Shown: positions 51,791 to 63,775 of the stretch, piece by piece | Layout: each line of letters opens with the position of its first letter | Position numbering within the stretch: position 1 is the stretch's first letter | DNA from: Eublepharis macularius | Lineage: Eukaryota > Chordata > Lepidosauria > Squamata > Eublepharidae | Direction: 5' to 3' | Length of the DNA stretch: 64,000 nucleotides | Assembly (NCBI RefSeq): GCF_028583425.1 | Contig: NC_072807.1 | Location: forward strand, 31,625,001-31,689,000 | Position numbers and translations under genes: made by a program | The notes under the pieces: generated by a model | The model's database searches: none | What the model was told of the DNA's origin: nothing | What the model saw: the letters and a program-made list of their open reading frames with translations, nothing else

Positions 51791-53154
51791 TAGTGTTTTC
51801 AGAAACAAGAAAGAAATTATCCTACCTCTTTCAGGGTAGGATCTCAGCAATTAATGTGCAGTCATTTCTAAAGCAACCCTTTGCAAGGTTACTAGAACTA
51901 AACTAAAAACAGAAATGGTTGTTTCTAAGAATATCACCTCCTGCTCCAAATGATTACACACTCAGTGACAGGAAGTTAAAGGAGCTATTGGAAAAGAGTG
52001 TGACTCCCACACTTCTGGAACATGTTTCATTGGTATGCTCGCAGGTCTGCTTTTTTACTATGGCAGTGTTGGTTGCTATCATTCATAAAGATTATGTGTT
52101 TGCATAAAAGCCACCAGTGTTGTAAAAACACTAATATTGTGAAAACACAATACAAAACTCTGGTCTGTGGAAAACCCTGTAAACATTTCTATCAGCCAAA
52201 AATACATCCGTGAAGCAACATGTAGCTCTAGTAATGATCCTTTAAACGGCATATAAAGAAAACAGCAGTTACTAGTTCGAATGTTGAAAAAGCAATGCTT
52301 ATTGTGATAAATCCCGATTCCTATTTTTTTTAAACAAACAACAGAGTTGGACAGACAAACACTGCTTATTTTATGGACAAATGCTGTCCTTATTAACAGG
52401 TGGCATGGAAAAATTAAAGCATATAGACATCTGTCATTTGTAGACCAGCGATGGTCTGGAGGAAAAGATGCATTTAATATCTTTTGAACAGCAGCTCAAA
52501 GCTCATACCCCCCGCCCAATTTTTAAAAGTTCTCTCTCAGAGAATGAAGAGACAAAAACTGCAGGCAGCTTTGTCAGTCTATTAAAAAAAAACATCCGTC
52601 TTATAATTTTACCTTTTAATTTCACATTACAAGCCGTCTTGTGCCATGGGCGCAGTCTTGAGGGCATGTCACTGTAATTAAGCTTTACTGAATAACATGG
52701 GATTTCTGTCTGAGTACTTGGGATAGATGTGGGTTATCTTCTAAAATAAATGTCAGGTCAAACCAACACTCACAAAACAGGGACCAAATTTTTGGATTAC
52801 ACAGAAGGAGAGGGGGAATATAGAACATGATTAAAAAAAAATCTTTCCACCTTGGCTTGAAGCAACTGTTTTTCTTCTCTCTCACCCTTTCGCCCATTCT
52901 TTTGGACTGAAAGCCTTACCAGAGCTCCACAGAATCTCAAAGCTTACTAATTTTTTTGGGAATTTGAGTCAGTCCTATTTAAAAACACCAGCTGGGGAGG
53001 GAAAAAAAGAGTCAGGCACAGTCAAGATGTGTATTGACTCTTTCCCAGCAGAGCAGGATATACATTGCAGTATGTATACATTTTAAGATAAATACTCAAA
53101 TCCTGCTGTTCTACTGGAGACCAACACTGCTACCCACCTAAAATATATCTTTTA
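51791..53154. other. HEXA-ARIH1 intergenic, nothing recognised
   Basis: Only a snap-back repeat end at about 53095-53145 (CTGTTCTACTGGAGACCAAC). No exon supported. Confidence 0.4.
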
Positions 53155-53262
53155 TGTATGTGTGTGTGTATATATATGTGTGTGTATATGTGTGTGTGTA
53201 TATATATGTGTATACACATATATATTATACACACACATATATGTATACACGCTATACACAAA
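53155..53262. repeat. (TG)n/(TA)n microsatellite with internal palindrome
   Basis: TGTGTGTATATATATGTG and the complementary ATACACACACATATATG further right; can form a cruciform about 550 bp upstream of the ARIH1 CpG island. Confidence 0.9.
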
Positions 53263-53465
53263 AAAAATTCTCACCTACCTTTTTCATTTTTTTGTATAAC
53301 TAAAAGTTGGACAGACTCCCAAAGCTTACTTAACTGTTTTACTACTATATTTGGAATCTGACTGAGCGTACTTTTAAAAAAAAGAAAACGGGGGAAAATA
53401 CAGTTGCACAACCCTCAAGACTTGTAGGAGGTGCGGGATACAATTTTTTTTAAAATAAAGGCCTT

Positions 53466-53697
53466 TGCCACACTCGTGATGGCGCTTCAGAGGGCGGGGA
53501 AGCGAGGATGCGCAGGCGCACCGGGGCGGTTTTCTAGAAGATGGCCGGCTCAGGCCCGTCTTCCTTTTGTGCGTGGACACACTCAAGATGAACGCCGCTC
53601 GCTTCGGCTTGGGAAAGGGGCGGAGCGGCCACACTCAAGATGGACCCCCTTCCTATCCCCAGCGAGGAGCGCCCGTTTGGCCACACTCAAGATGGCC
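53466..53697 (+). repeat. Array of YY1-like GATGG motifs, about 50 bp apart, upstream of ARIH1
   Basis: GATG cores at 53478, 53540, 53588, 53639 and 53691 (spacings 62, 48, 51, 52). The last three share the longer block ACACTCAAGATG, and two carry GGCCACACTCAAGATGG. AAGATGGC resembles the YY1 core. It looks like a decayed minisatellite within the proximal promoter. Confidence 0.65.
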
Positions 53698-54510
53698 GCT
53701 CTCGCCGTCGTGAAAAGCCAGACGGAGGCGCGGCCGCGGCCTCCGTCGTCCCGGCGCGGTGACGTCATGGGGTTGCGTGCCGTGGCGTGCGTCGAGGTGA
53801 CGGAGCGGGCCGGACGCGTCCCTTTGTTGGCTCAGCGGCGCCTGTGAGGAGAAGCGGCGGGCGGGCGTCGCGAGCGGCGCCCTGAGGGAAGGCGGCCGGC
53901 CGGAGCAGCCCTCGAGTCCCGGCCCGCTGCGGGGCCGCCCTCCGCCGCCGCCGCTGCCGCCTGCCCCGCGGCCGCCCTCCGCCACCGCCGCCGCCGCCGC
54001 CGCCATGGACTCGGACGAGGGCTACAACTACGAGTTCGACGAGGACGAGGAGTGCAGCGAGGACAGCGGCGCTGAGGAGGACGAGGACGAGCCCGACGAC
54101 GAGGACGAGCCCGACCTGGACCTGGGCGAGGTGGAGCTGGTCGAGCCGGGCCTGGGCGTGGGCGGCGAGCGCGACGGCCTGCTGGGCGGGGAGACCGGCG
54201 GAGGCGGCCTGGGGCCCGGAGGCGGGGGCGGCCTGGGCGGCAGCGGCCTGGGCGGGCCCGGCCCGGGCGGCGGCGGCGGCGGCCTGGGCCACGAGCAGGA
54301 GGAGGACTACCGCTACGAGGTCCTCACCGCCGAGCAGATCCTCCAGCACATGGTCGAGTGCATCCGCGAGGTCAACGAGGTCATCCAGGTGGGCGCCGCG
54401 GGGGTGGCCGGCGGGGAGGGGGCCGAGGGGAGGCCCGGCCGAGCGAAGGAGGGAGGCCCAGGCTCAGGCCCGGCCCCGCCTCCGCTCCCCGGGCCCTCTC
54501 GCTCTCTTTC
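53620..54510. promoter_or_regulatory. ARIH1 CpG-island promoter and 5' UTR
   Basis: Very GC- and CpG-rich, spanning the 5' UTR (GCC/CCG repeats at 53941-54004), exon 1 and the start of intron 1. No TATA box is seen. Composition drops sharply after about 54510. Confidence 0.8.
54005..54388 (+). CDS. ARIH1: ARIH1 coding exon 1 (Ariadne-1 RBR E3 ubiquitin ligase, N-terminal part)
   Basis: ARIH1 is a RING-between-RING ubiquitin ligase that cooperates with neddylated cullin-RING ligases. This exon gives residues 1-128 of a protein that is about 557 residues in human. It starts [20 protein letters not shown], nearly identical to human. Residues 1-47 are strongly acidic, about 48-96 form a Gly-rich low-complexity linker, and 97-128 ([20 protein letters not shown] and onward, ending REVNEVIQ) start the UBA-like domain. 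The ATG sits in CCGCCATGG, a strong Kozak context. The exon ends at CAG|GTGGGC in phase 0, exactly before human NPATITRI. No later exon is seen to the window end, so intron 1 is over 9.6 kb. RING1, IBR and RING2 are outside the window. Confidence 0.96.
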
Positions 54511-54529
54511 CCCCTTTCCCCTGTTCAGC

Positions 54530-55815
54530 ACCAATACACAGCTTTCTTTCTTTCTTCATTCCCCCTTTTTCATCTCTCTCTCGGCCTTACTTCTCCATTA
54601 ATCTTTTTTTGGGTAGGTCTCTTTCTTAATCCCCCCTACTGTTTCCTTTGTGGCTGTGATGGTCATTCTTTTTTATTTATTTTTTGCTGTACGTTTCTCC
54701 TTCCATTAATCCCACCCCCACCTGTTGTTTTCTCTGTCTTTTAATTTCTTTTTCTGTGTCTTTTTCTCCTTCCCTTTCTTATTTTCCCTACTTGGTGTTC
54801 CACCTGTTTCTCTTCCTATTCCTTCCTTTTTATTTCTGTCTTCCTTCCTATCTGGTTTTATTTGTTTTTCTTTATATGTCACTCCTTCCATTTATTTTTT
54901 CTCTACCTGTTGTTTCCTCTGTCTTTCTCTTTATGGTGTTTTAATTTTTTTTCTGTGCCCTTTTATCCTCCCCTTCTTTATCTTCCCTACTTGCTGTTCC
55001 ATCTGTTTATCTTCCTATTCCTTCCTTTTTATTATTTTTCTATGTCTTCCTTCATTTTTGTCCCCACCTACTGTTTCGTTTGTATCTCCCTTTTTACTTA
55101 TGTCATTCCTTTTTACTTGTTTTGCTGTCGCTTTGCTGTTTTCTGTATCTGTATCTCTCTTCCATTTCCTTTTTAATTTCTTTTAACGTCTCCTCTTCCT
55201 TTATTTTTTATGCCTTTATTTTTATTTTCTGTTTACCTTTTGTTTCCTCTGTGCCTGTCTTTCCCATTACAGTAAAGAGTCCAGTAGCACCTTTAAGCCT
55301 AACCAACTTTATTGTAGCATAAGCTTTCGAGAACCATAGTTCTCTTCATCAGATGCATCTGAAGAAGAGAGCTGTGGCTCTCGAAAGCTTATCCTACAAT
55401 AAAGTTGGTTAGTCTTAAAGGTGCTACTGGACTCTTTACTATTTTGTGACTACAGACTAAGACAGCTGACTCCTGTGGATCTCTCCTATTAGTCATTCTT
55501 TTATTTCTTTTTGTGTCTTTCCCTTTTTTATTTTTCCTTCCTACCATTTTCTCTGTTTTGCTTCCTGTTCCTTCTTTTTTTTCCCTATTTATCTTTCTCA
55601 TTCCTCTCTTTATTTTTCCTACCTACTGCTGCTTCTGTGTTTCTCTCTGTTCCTTTTTATTTTTCTGTGTATCTTTCACCTTCCCTTTATTTTTCATACC
55701 TATTGCTTCTTCTGTTTCTCTTTGTTGCTTCCTTTTTATTTCCATTTCTCCCTCTCTTCATCTTTCTGTCATTTTTTTCTTTCTGTCTATTCTGTATATC
55801 TGTTTTCCTCTATTT
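54530..55815 (+). repeat. Pyrimidine-rich degenerate tandem repeat, ARIH1 intron 1
   Basis: Strongly C/T-biased on plus. Recurring blocks include ACCTGTTGTTTTCTCTGTCT (54718), ACCTGTTGTTTCCTCTGTCT (54905), ACCTACTGTTTCGTTTGTAT (55066) and TTTCCTACCTACTGCTGCTT (55615), with TTCTCTTCCTATTCCTTCCT and TTATCTTCCTATTCCTTCCT in two of them. Unit length is loose (about 70 bp, with higher-order about 180 bp). A snap-back repeat interrupts it at 55270. Confidence 0.75.
55270..55480. repeat. Snap-back repeat with about 75-bp inverted arms, ARIH1 intron 1
   Basis: GAGTCCAGTAGCACCTTTAA, ACTTTATTGTAGCATAAGCT, CTCTTCATCAGATGCATCTG and the complementary arm ending GGTGCTACTGGACTC, then CTACAGACTAAGACAGCTGA. 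Near-identical to 15704-15912. Confidence 0.9.
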
Positions 55816-56185
55816 TTATCACAAAAATTCAAACACTTAACAATACGAAAATGCACAATCAGAAAATCCCAGCTGAGAGGCTTTAAAAAATTTATATCCA
55901 ATTTAATGTTTCTTTTTAAACAATCTCTAACTGAAAATTTTGGTTCCAGTATTCAACCAAAGGAGTCCACTGCCAAATATACAGATTTTGTGCTTGTATC
56001 TTCTTAGAAGAAACTTGTTACATTACAGAAATTTTATCTGCTGATATATCAGGCCTCCATTTATAAGATCAAGTCTATTATCTTTGGAAGTGTGTGCTGT
56101 TTTCAGATTTGTGCTAATGTCATATTGGCTGTAACTATTAAAAGTAATACCAGGTACCAATTTTAGATGATTAATCTGTTGTAAT

Positions 56186-56276
56186 CCTATTATTCTTTGT
56201 ATTCTGTTTTGTGTACTTTTTCAGTATTCTATACCTATTATTCTTTGTATTCTGTTTTGTGTACTTTTTCAGTATT
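56186..56276 (+). repeat. 48-bp tandem duplication
   Basis: CCTATTATTCTTTGTATTCT ... TTTTTCAGTATT occurs at 56186-56228 and 56234-56276, identical over 43 bp. Each unit contains a TTTTTCAG, a splice-acceptor-like string. Confidence 0.9.
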
Positions 56277-56479
56277 TTTTTTAAACAATGCTATGTTCCC
56301 ACCACATAGGTGCCTATTTGCTTCCTCTTTTTGTTTTTCTCTTTTGTTTTTCCTCTTTATTTCACTTACTTCCCTCCTACTTTTTCTATATTTTCTTTCC
56401 TCCCTCTTTACGGCTCTCCCTTTTTGGCTGCCTTTTCTTTCCTCCCTCTTTCTCTTGCTCTTGTTTCTGTGGCAGAGGA

Positions 56480-57784
56480 TGGAGGAGAATGGAGGGGCTG
56501 AGCCTCAGCTCCAGAAAGCAAAAAGTTCAAGCAGTCTAAAAGTAGAGGTGGTGGTGGAAGCACACGTGTGCCCAGTCCCCTTTATATTGGCTTGTCCTGA
56601 GCACTCAGCCTAATGATGGAACTACAAATTGTAGTGGAACTACAAATGCTTGCTCATGGTGACTGTTCCACACCAGTCCAGACCAGAGATCAGGGCTGCC
56701 TTGAGCACTTGGAGCGTTGTGAAGGAATGTTATGGGTGAGTGTGTGTACATGGAATGGCTGGGTGGAGCAAAAGACCTGGGCTATGATGGAGAGTTTACT
56801 GTCTGGATGGTGCTGTGTAGCTGCTGGATATGTTTCTGGAGTGATAAGTGGGACAGACACCTCGATGCTTGGGTGATTGGACAACTTTCGCTTTGTACTT
56901 TTTGTTCAGGACAAAGTTGATTCATACAGTGTTGTCTGGCTGCTAGGTGTGGCAAAATGGCTTGCGCTGTTGGTATGTGTGTGCTTGGGGCAGGAGTGCC
57001 GTAGGGCTTGGCACCCTTGGTGGCTGTTGCATTCTCAAGACCACACAGTTTCATCAAACTTTCAGTTTGTTTCTCTTGCTAGCAGGTGGTGGGGGTGCTG
57101 ATCCATACGGTTTTTGGAAGGATGGTGATACAGGCACAACCTATTCTAAGAGATTAATATCCTGCAGTCTCCAGAATCGACCGGAGACGATTATTGACAT
57201 AAAACAAAACATAAATACAGTTTAAAGTAAAAAAACCCCAGAATTATTAAAACAGTTTTCTGAAGCCTACCATCTGCCAGAGTTTTCTGCGTTGAACTTA
57301 GTGCTTGGGCTGCAGCTTGTGTTGGACATAAGTTGCAAGGGAGAGAAAAATTCCACTATAGTTTGCTTTAAGTATCTTATTTGCACACAAGCCAAAGTGC
57401 ATTCTTTTGCAAGTGAGAAAACCTTTTCCTGATATTACTTACAATGTAAGTGGCTGCTAAACTTCTGAACATTCCTTTGTGTGTTTATGTAGCTACTTGT
57501 TTTGCTATTCTCCACTCACCCTATTCAGCAGGGCCAGGGTGATCCCAAGTGCCTCAGAATTGGAAATACTTTCCTTCTGTATAAATAATAAAACAGATAT
57601 TTAATAGCATTTTGTGTTATCAGGATCTTTACTGTCAGATTTCAGTGATAATGTTTGTCATATTTCTTGTTGATTCATGCTGTAATGAAATGCAAAAGTT
57701 CCATAAATTTTAACAAAGGCGTTGCTTAATATTTATTCCTTGCAGAGTACATAATGATGACCTGATTTGGGGAGGATTTGGGAG
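56480..57784. other. ARIH1 intron 1, nothing recognised
   Basis: No exon, SINE or MITE supported. Confidence 0.4.
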
Positions 57785-57870
57785 CCCCCAGCATTTAGCA
57801 GAAATATAGAAGTCTAGTGGCACCTTAAAGGTTTGCCAGGTCTTGCTAAAGCTTTTGTTGACAAAATGGG
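57785..57870. repeat. Snap-back repeat fragment
   Basis: AGTCTAGTGGCACCTTAAAG and GACAAAATGGGTTCTAATCC. Confidence 0.5.
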
Positions 57871-60800
57871 TTCTAATCCACATCTTAGGTTGAAAAAAGA
57901 TCTTGGTAGTGTTTCAGGTGCCCATATTCATTTATTTTTGCTGCTGCATACTAACAAAGCTTACCTCTTGGGAATCGTATAGTATAGTCTAGAAACTGGC
58001 TGTGTTTCTTTTAATTAGCTAAGAAAGGTCTTAAACTATGCCCAAGTTTGGCACATGCATTAATTTCTACTTGGACTGATTCAGAGTTGTTTAGTGGTAA
58101 TGGGCAGGTAGGCTGAAGGGTTTTGTTTGTTGGCTTCAAGCTGTATTTCTTCTGGCTTGAGGAATAAAGGCCCTGCTGTGACACACTGAGGGGGTTCCAC
58201 AGCTGGGGCAGGCAACCAGTGGCTTATGTAAAAACGGCTGGCTGTTTACTCATTGAGCAAAACCTTGGAACTAATTGGAGAGGATGCTGCCGTGTTGGGC
58301 TGAGCGTGCAGGTGCCATCCTCTCCATGGTGTGCTTGCTTTGGTCGGATGGGTAGCAGAAAGAATCTTTTTATGCTCCCTTCTAATGCTGCTTTTTTGTT
58401 TAGGGAATAGTAGGCCCTGTTCTAAGCCTATGATGTGGTTAACAAAATTTTATAGATATTAAAATTGTATTAAAACCCCTCACATACATAAAACAGTCGA
58501 GCGCCTAAAATAGTAACTGTCCCCCTTTTTTGGTTCAGTGCCTAGGCTTTCTGGAACAATAAGAAAAGCTGCAAGTTCTCTCTGTGAGCTGACTGGTAAG
58601 GAGAGGAGTTGGGTTGATCCGTAACCTCCTGCTGAGAAGGCATCCAGCTGATTTATGTGGATTATTACTGTTCATTCTTTTCCATCTAGATCCTTAATCT
58701 GACCGCATTCTGAACTGTGTACAAGGGTACGGGCAAAGCTCTTGTGAGGGATCCAGAGCTTAGAGGGCTTCTGTAGCTGGGGGCTTGTCCTCAGACCTGG
58801 TCTAGTACATGTAATCTTTTGTCTTGACGAGAAGCAAATGAAGCCCAAATTTTAAGGGCCTTGAGTGAGGTTGAAAAGGAGAGGCCTGTAGTCCTAAACT
58901 GCTGTGGCATTCTCCCTCCACTGTTTATATTTGCTCCATTGAGCCTGTAAGGGAGGCTGCCAGAGATCCTGATTTTCAAAAATAGGAAAGAAGTTACAGC
59001 TCTGTTTGTGTACTACTTGTCCATATTAGTCACATGAGACACAACAGCCTAAGCATATTCTGTTTTTTTTCAGGCACCTACAAGTTCTGCTAATCTTCTG
59101 TGAGATTCTTTTAGTGGTGAGAAAGATCAGTGAAGTTTATTGATTCCAAATAATGAAAGGCTGTGTGGCAAGTAGTGTAGAGTGAGCAGGAGTGGCCAGA
59201 ATGGCATGTGCTCTTTCTCTCGCTCCTCCCCAGTCAAGCGTATCTTGATTGGGGGAAGATAAGCTCACAGTCTGTAGTATGGAGGCATGTAAGGGCTCAT
59301 GGATCCAGCCATCTCTGTGTCTGAAACTTTCAAGGTCCAACTTAAGACTGGATTATTATTCAGATGGCAAATGTACTTTATCAACTGGATCCCTAGTCCT
59401 TGTTCTTCTTGCTGGATTACCTGATCTGGTTGTCAGCTAGCCTTTGCTCTCTCATCCTCACTCTGTATGTTTCTAAAGCTGAAGCTGGGGCCCTTGTTGC
59501 CTTCTCAACCAGGGATTTATCCTGAAAGGTTTGTCCAGGAAAGGAAAGCGTGGAATGGAGTACCATTCTGAGCTTCTGTTGTTACTGGCGCAGGTGAAGG
59601 ATTGTTATTCTGTTTAAGGAGAAGAAAAGATGCTGCTTGTTTAGATGGCAAGAATAGAGTTGGAAGTATGTCTTAAGCCAGAAGGGACGATTTTGACTAA
59701 TTTGTGTACACTGTGTGGTCATGTTCACATAATATTTTCATGAACATGGTGGTTGCTATGTTTCTGTTAATTATTTTGCAGAGTTCATATTCAGACATAG
59801 TTGCACAGAAATATTAAACTTTTAACTGGAGGTGCCAGCAATTAAACCTGAGACCTTCTGCCTGCAAAGTAGACACTTCTCAGATTCAGTTGATATTTCT
59901 AGACAAAAAGCTGAGACGCGACTAACCATACAACAAATTGACAAATAACCTCTCCCTGGTAGTGAATAAGAATTGCCTCCAGCTAATCAGCCACAGAAGT
60001 TCTTGAAAGTTGCAAGCTTTGATTTTTAATTTTTATTTTAAAAAAATCAAACTATTTATGTGCAAAGACTTGAGATAATAGGAGGCAAGTAAGTTTGTAG
60101 GTAACAGGCTTTCCTATAATATGTTTTAAGTTTTTCTGTTTTCCTTCTTGCAGAGCTTTAAGAGTCTTTTCAGATCGGGGGTGGGGGGTCTCCCATATGA
60201 TTGCTTTATCACTCTCCCCAAAGAAGTATGCAGTTGTATATATTTCTTGCAATAATGCAAGAATATCTTAGTATATAAAGTAAATACCATGCATTTTGGC
60301 CTGTGTCCAGTTTTTCTTGTGAAAGAGTCATTTATGTTATCTCATGGGCTGCTCTAAAGTCATTTGGAATGATACAGGCATGCTTACCATCTTATGCCGT
60401 GTCAAAACAGGAGTCAGGTAGTTACCCTGAGTGTAAAATCGGAATTAGTTTTGCAGGACCACGGCCGACGACTTCTTGCGGGAGATGAAAGAGTAAACCC
60501 CTGTTTGGATTGTACCATTTCAGACTGCAGGCAGGAGCTCGCATGAAGGAAGTCTCTTCTACCCCACAAAAGTTTCTGTACATGCAACAGCGTGCAGGAA
60601 TTTTCACCAGATCTAGGAGAAAACCCAGCTAGAATCTCTTCGCTTGATATCAAGCTGTCTGTGCACAGGGATGATGATAGTGATTAGATGGGAATGAGTT
60701 TTTCCTCAGTCCCATCCTGCACTCGGAAGTGGTATGATCCAGATTAAGATTCGCAGCCCCTTTTGCTCCCTGGGAGCAAGGCTGATCCATACCAAGCCAA

Positions 60801-63392
60801 GACACTTGCAGTAATGGGAATGGAGCGCCAAGCTTGCAGGAACGTGAGTTTGCAGCACAGCATATGCAGATCCTTCTCTGATACTTTACAGCTTGATATC
60901 TTAAAGACACAAGTTGGGTTAAGGAGCTAGTTCAGCTACAACAAGAAAAACCAAGGACTCTTGACTTCTACATCATCAGAAAACAGAGGTACTCGCGTAC
61001 TGGAGGCATCATACAAAAAACATTTTTAGTGGAAAACACAATGGTTCATGAATATTAATACTTGGCATGAGTAGAAAACACTGATGACAAACTAAAATAT
61101 ATAGGGCAAAATATGATGACATCTGTAGCCAATTATGAAGTACTAAAATGCACATCAAAAGGCAAACCACCCAAAGAAGCATAACATTTAGCCGAAAACA
61201 CAGTGGCGACAGATAGGTAGCTGGAATCTGTTTCGAAACTTCTTCAGAAAACTCCTCTAAGTTGTTTGTTGTCTTTCCTCTGCTTATTCAGAGATCTTGG
61301 GTCATTGTGGCAATCAGTAAAGTTCAGTTACATCAAGCTAAGCTCTGTTGCTCAACAAGTAGTGTGTTTAGTTTTTTGCTAAACTTATATATTGTTTTTA
61401 ATTTTCCAGAGTTGCTTACTGTTTAATGGTTAGCGTCACAGCAGGGCCTTTATTCTTTAAGCCCACTTTTCAAATCAATCTAAAACCCTAATGGATAGAC
61501 CAGGATAAAACTCAAAGCCACGGTCATAACTTTAAAAAGCTTGGAATAACATGGATCTTTTCCGCTTGTTTCTAAAAGAAGCTCACAGGGAATCAGTGCA
61601 TCTATTGAAAAGACTCTTCTTTGGCTGGCTGAGGATCGTGTGGTACCCTTGGCTGGCCTGGTCGGTAAATCCTCTGAACAAGAATTAGTGCGCGGTTTGA
61701 TAAATGAGATGATTCTTTTAGGAACATTGTCAGTGGGTGTGGGCAAGACAAATAGGTTTAAAAAAAACACCAGTCTTGGTGAAAGAAGACCTTCCTAAGA
61801 CGTTAGAATGGCTCCTCAGTAAAGCAAGTTTATCAGTGTTTTAGAGAAGTAAATACAAGATGTCTTAAGAGCTCGCATGAGGAATCTCTTGTTTCTTAAA
61901 AACAAGCCTTTAAACTCCAGCTGATCTGAAAAAAAGTCCACCTTTTGAGTTCCCTGCCTTTTTTTGGAAGCAGGCAAATACTGTCTTGCACTGGGCACTA
62001 AAGATGAGACATTCAGAACGCTTGTTTTATGGTGGATGGGGAAGCAGCTTTGACATGGGGCTTGGAGCATGCTTGCCAGTTATTGTCTGTTGGCTGTGGT
62101 TAAACATTGTCAGATATTCTGTGGAGGCAAAGAGTGCCACTTGTATGGATAGAGTTATAGAGCTCAGAGGATATTGTCCCTGGGGATTGTTATTGTGGCA
62201 CTTGTATGGATAGTGGCTTATTTTTTTATTTCTCTGTGGAGGTGCTGTTTAGCATTGGGGTGTGTGTGCTTACACTGTACCCATGGAGCAGTCTCAGGCA
62301 AGCTGGGCAGCAAAGCAATGCTATGACTGTCTATTACAACCACAGATATCTCCAAACAGGTCAGTTTGAATGGTTGCTGTTGCATCACTTTATTTCTATA
62401 TTTAAGTTTCATTAATGTTTTTAAATCTCTGGTGGAAGTGTATTAGAGCAGTTAAATACTGGAAAATGGTAACTATAATGCTTTCCAAAGGAACTGGGCA
62501 TAGCATTGATATCTCACTGGAATTATTTTCATTAAGCTTATCCAGTTGTGTAGGGTCTAGAATATTCTGAAATGCTTAAGTATGTATGGTAGTAAAAATA
62601 TTCATTTAAAATAAAAAAGGAACTAATAATTCAACTCTTATTAATTGGGGAAGCCTAATTTTTCGCAATGATGATCCTTTCCGAAACTGTAACTTAGAGG
62701 ATTTAAGCAGCCTGCAGATTTTTGACTATATTTTTAACTAGGAGGGTTTACCTGGAAGAATGGCACAGTTAACTAACTGTCTTTTGCCACTAGCAGCCTT
62801 AATGTGCTACCTTAGGCAAAGTTGCACCTTCTGAGTCAATCATCTGTTTAGGATGGCACTCTTAGTCCTTAAGTTAATAGAGCACACATGTTATCACATT
62901 AGCACAGACCTAAGTAGAAAGAGGGTGTTATGTAACATGTTTGCTCTCTGAAGCTTTAGAATAAGCTGGTTTGTGTTTGTAGACTGCAAATACTTTCAAG
63001 AAATGAACAAATTTCGTTCCTAGCTTGTAAATGCTTGGTAAGCAAAGAACCGTTCAGTGTGTGTGCTGAGAATACCTGGAATATTTATTCTGATCTTCCT
63101 CAAGATTTTTGCAGAATCATTTAGTAGACTGACCTAAGTGAACACTCTGCAGCACAGACTTATTTGAGACGAGCCTTTTCTGAGGCAATTCTCTTGTTTT
63201 ATTTAAAAAAAAATTCTTTCTGCTAATGTTGCCCATCGAATCTTGACAGAAGTGTTGTCTAAGTGATTCACTCAGAGCGAACGGGCAAATCTGCAACACT
63301 GTTTCACTTGAATTGTAATTTCTTTCATGAATAAAATAACATTTATGGATATTACTGCATCAACATTTGTGGACACTATAGTAACTACAACA
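57871..63392. other. ARIH1 intron 1, mostly nothing recognised
   Basis: A SINE scrap lies at 59815-59885 (minus; GCAATTAAACCTGAGACCTT). A 17-base direct repeat GCCACTTGTATGGATAG / GGCACTTGTATGGATAG occurs near 62137 and 62196. No exon supported. Confidence 0.4.
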
Positions 63393-63482
63393 ACACTGGA
63401 ATCTTATACAGAGTTACTCCAATATAAGCCCATTTATTTTAGTGGGTTTAGACTGGAGTAGCTCAGCTAAGGCTTGTACTGT
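63393..63482. mobile_element. Short palindromic MITE (family F)
   Basis: Degraded copy: CAGAGTTACTCCAATATAAG at left, TTAGACTGGAGTAGCT at right. Confidence 0.6.
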
Positions 63483-63594
63483 AAGACAATTGATAAACTT
63501 GAGTCCTCAAGCTTGGAATTTACACATTCCTTTTAAGAAAACCAAACTCTGTGGCCACTTGTTTTGGTATGATTGTCGTGGTGTCAATTACCAG

Positions 63595-63775
63595 GATGTG
63601 AAATAAGTCCCGTAGCACCTTAAAGAGTACTAGCAGCATTTATTTTCATACGAGTTTTCATGGGTCAAAGCTTCTTTTTAAAAAACTCATGGAAATAAAT
63701 GCTGTTAGCCTTTAAAGTGCTGCTGGACTTTTGTTTCATTTTAGTACAACAAACTTAACACAGCTACCCCTTTGC
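63595..63775. repeat. Snap-back repeat
   Basis: CCCGTAGCACCTTAAAGAGT at left, TTAGCCTTTAAAGTGCTGCT at right, end AACTTAACACAGCTACCCCT. Confidence 0.7.

Noticed and set aside
53765-54349. 194-codon minus-strand frame opposite ARIH1 exon 1
   Set aside because: Low-complexity Ala/Leu/Gly shadow of the GC-rich ARIH1 coding exon.
54725-56007. Long Phe/Leu/Ser-rich frames in ARIH1 intron 1
   Set aside because: They arise from the pyrimidine-rich repeat, which lacks stop codons on plus; overlapping frames are all equally open.
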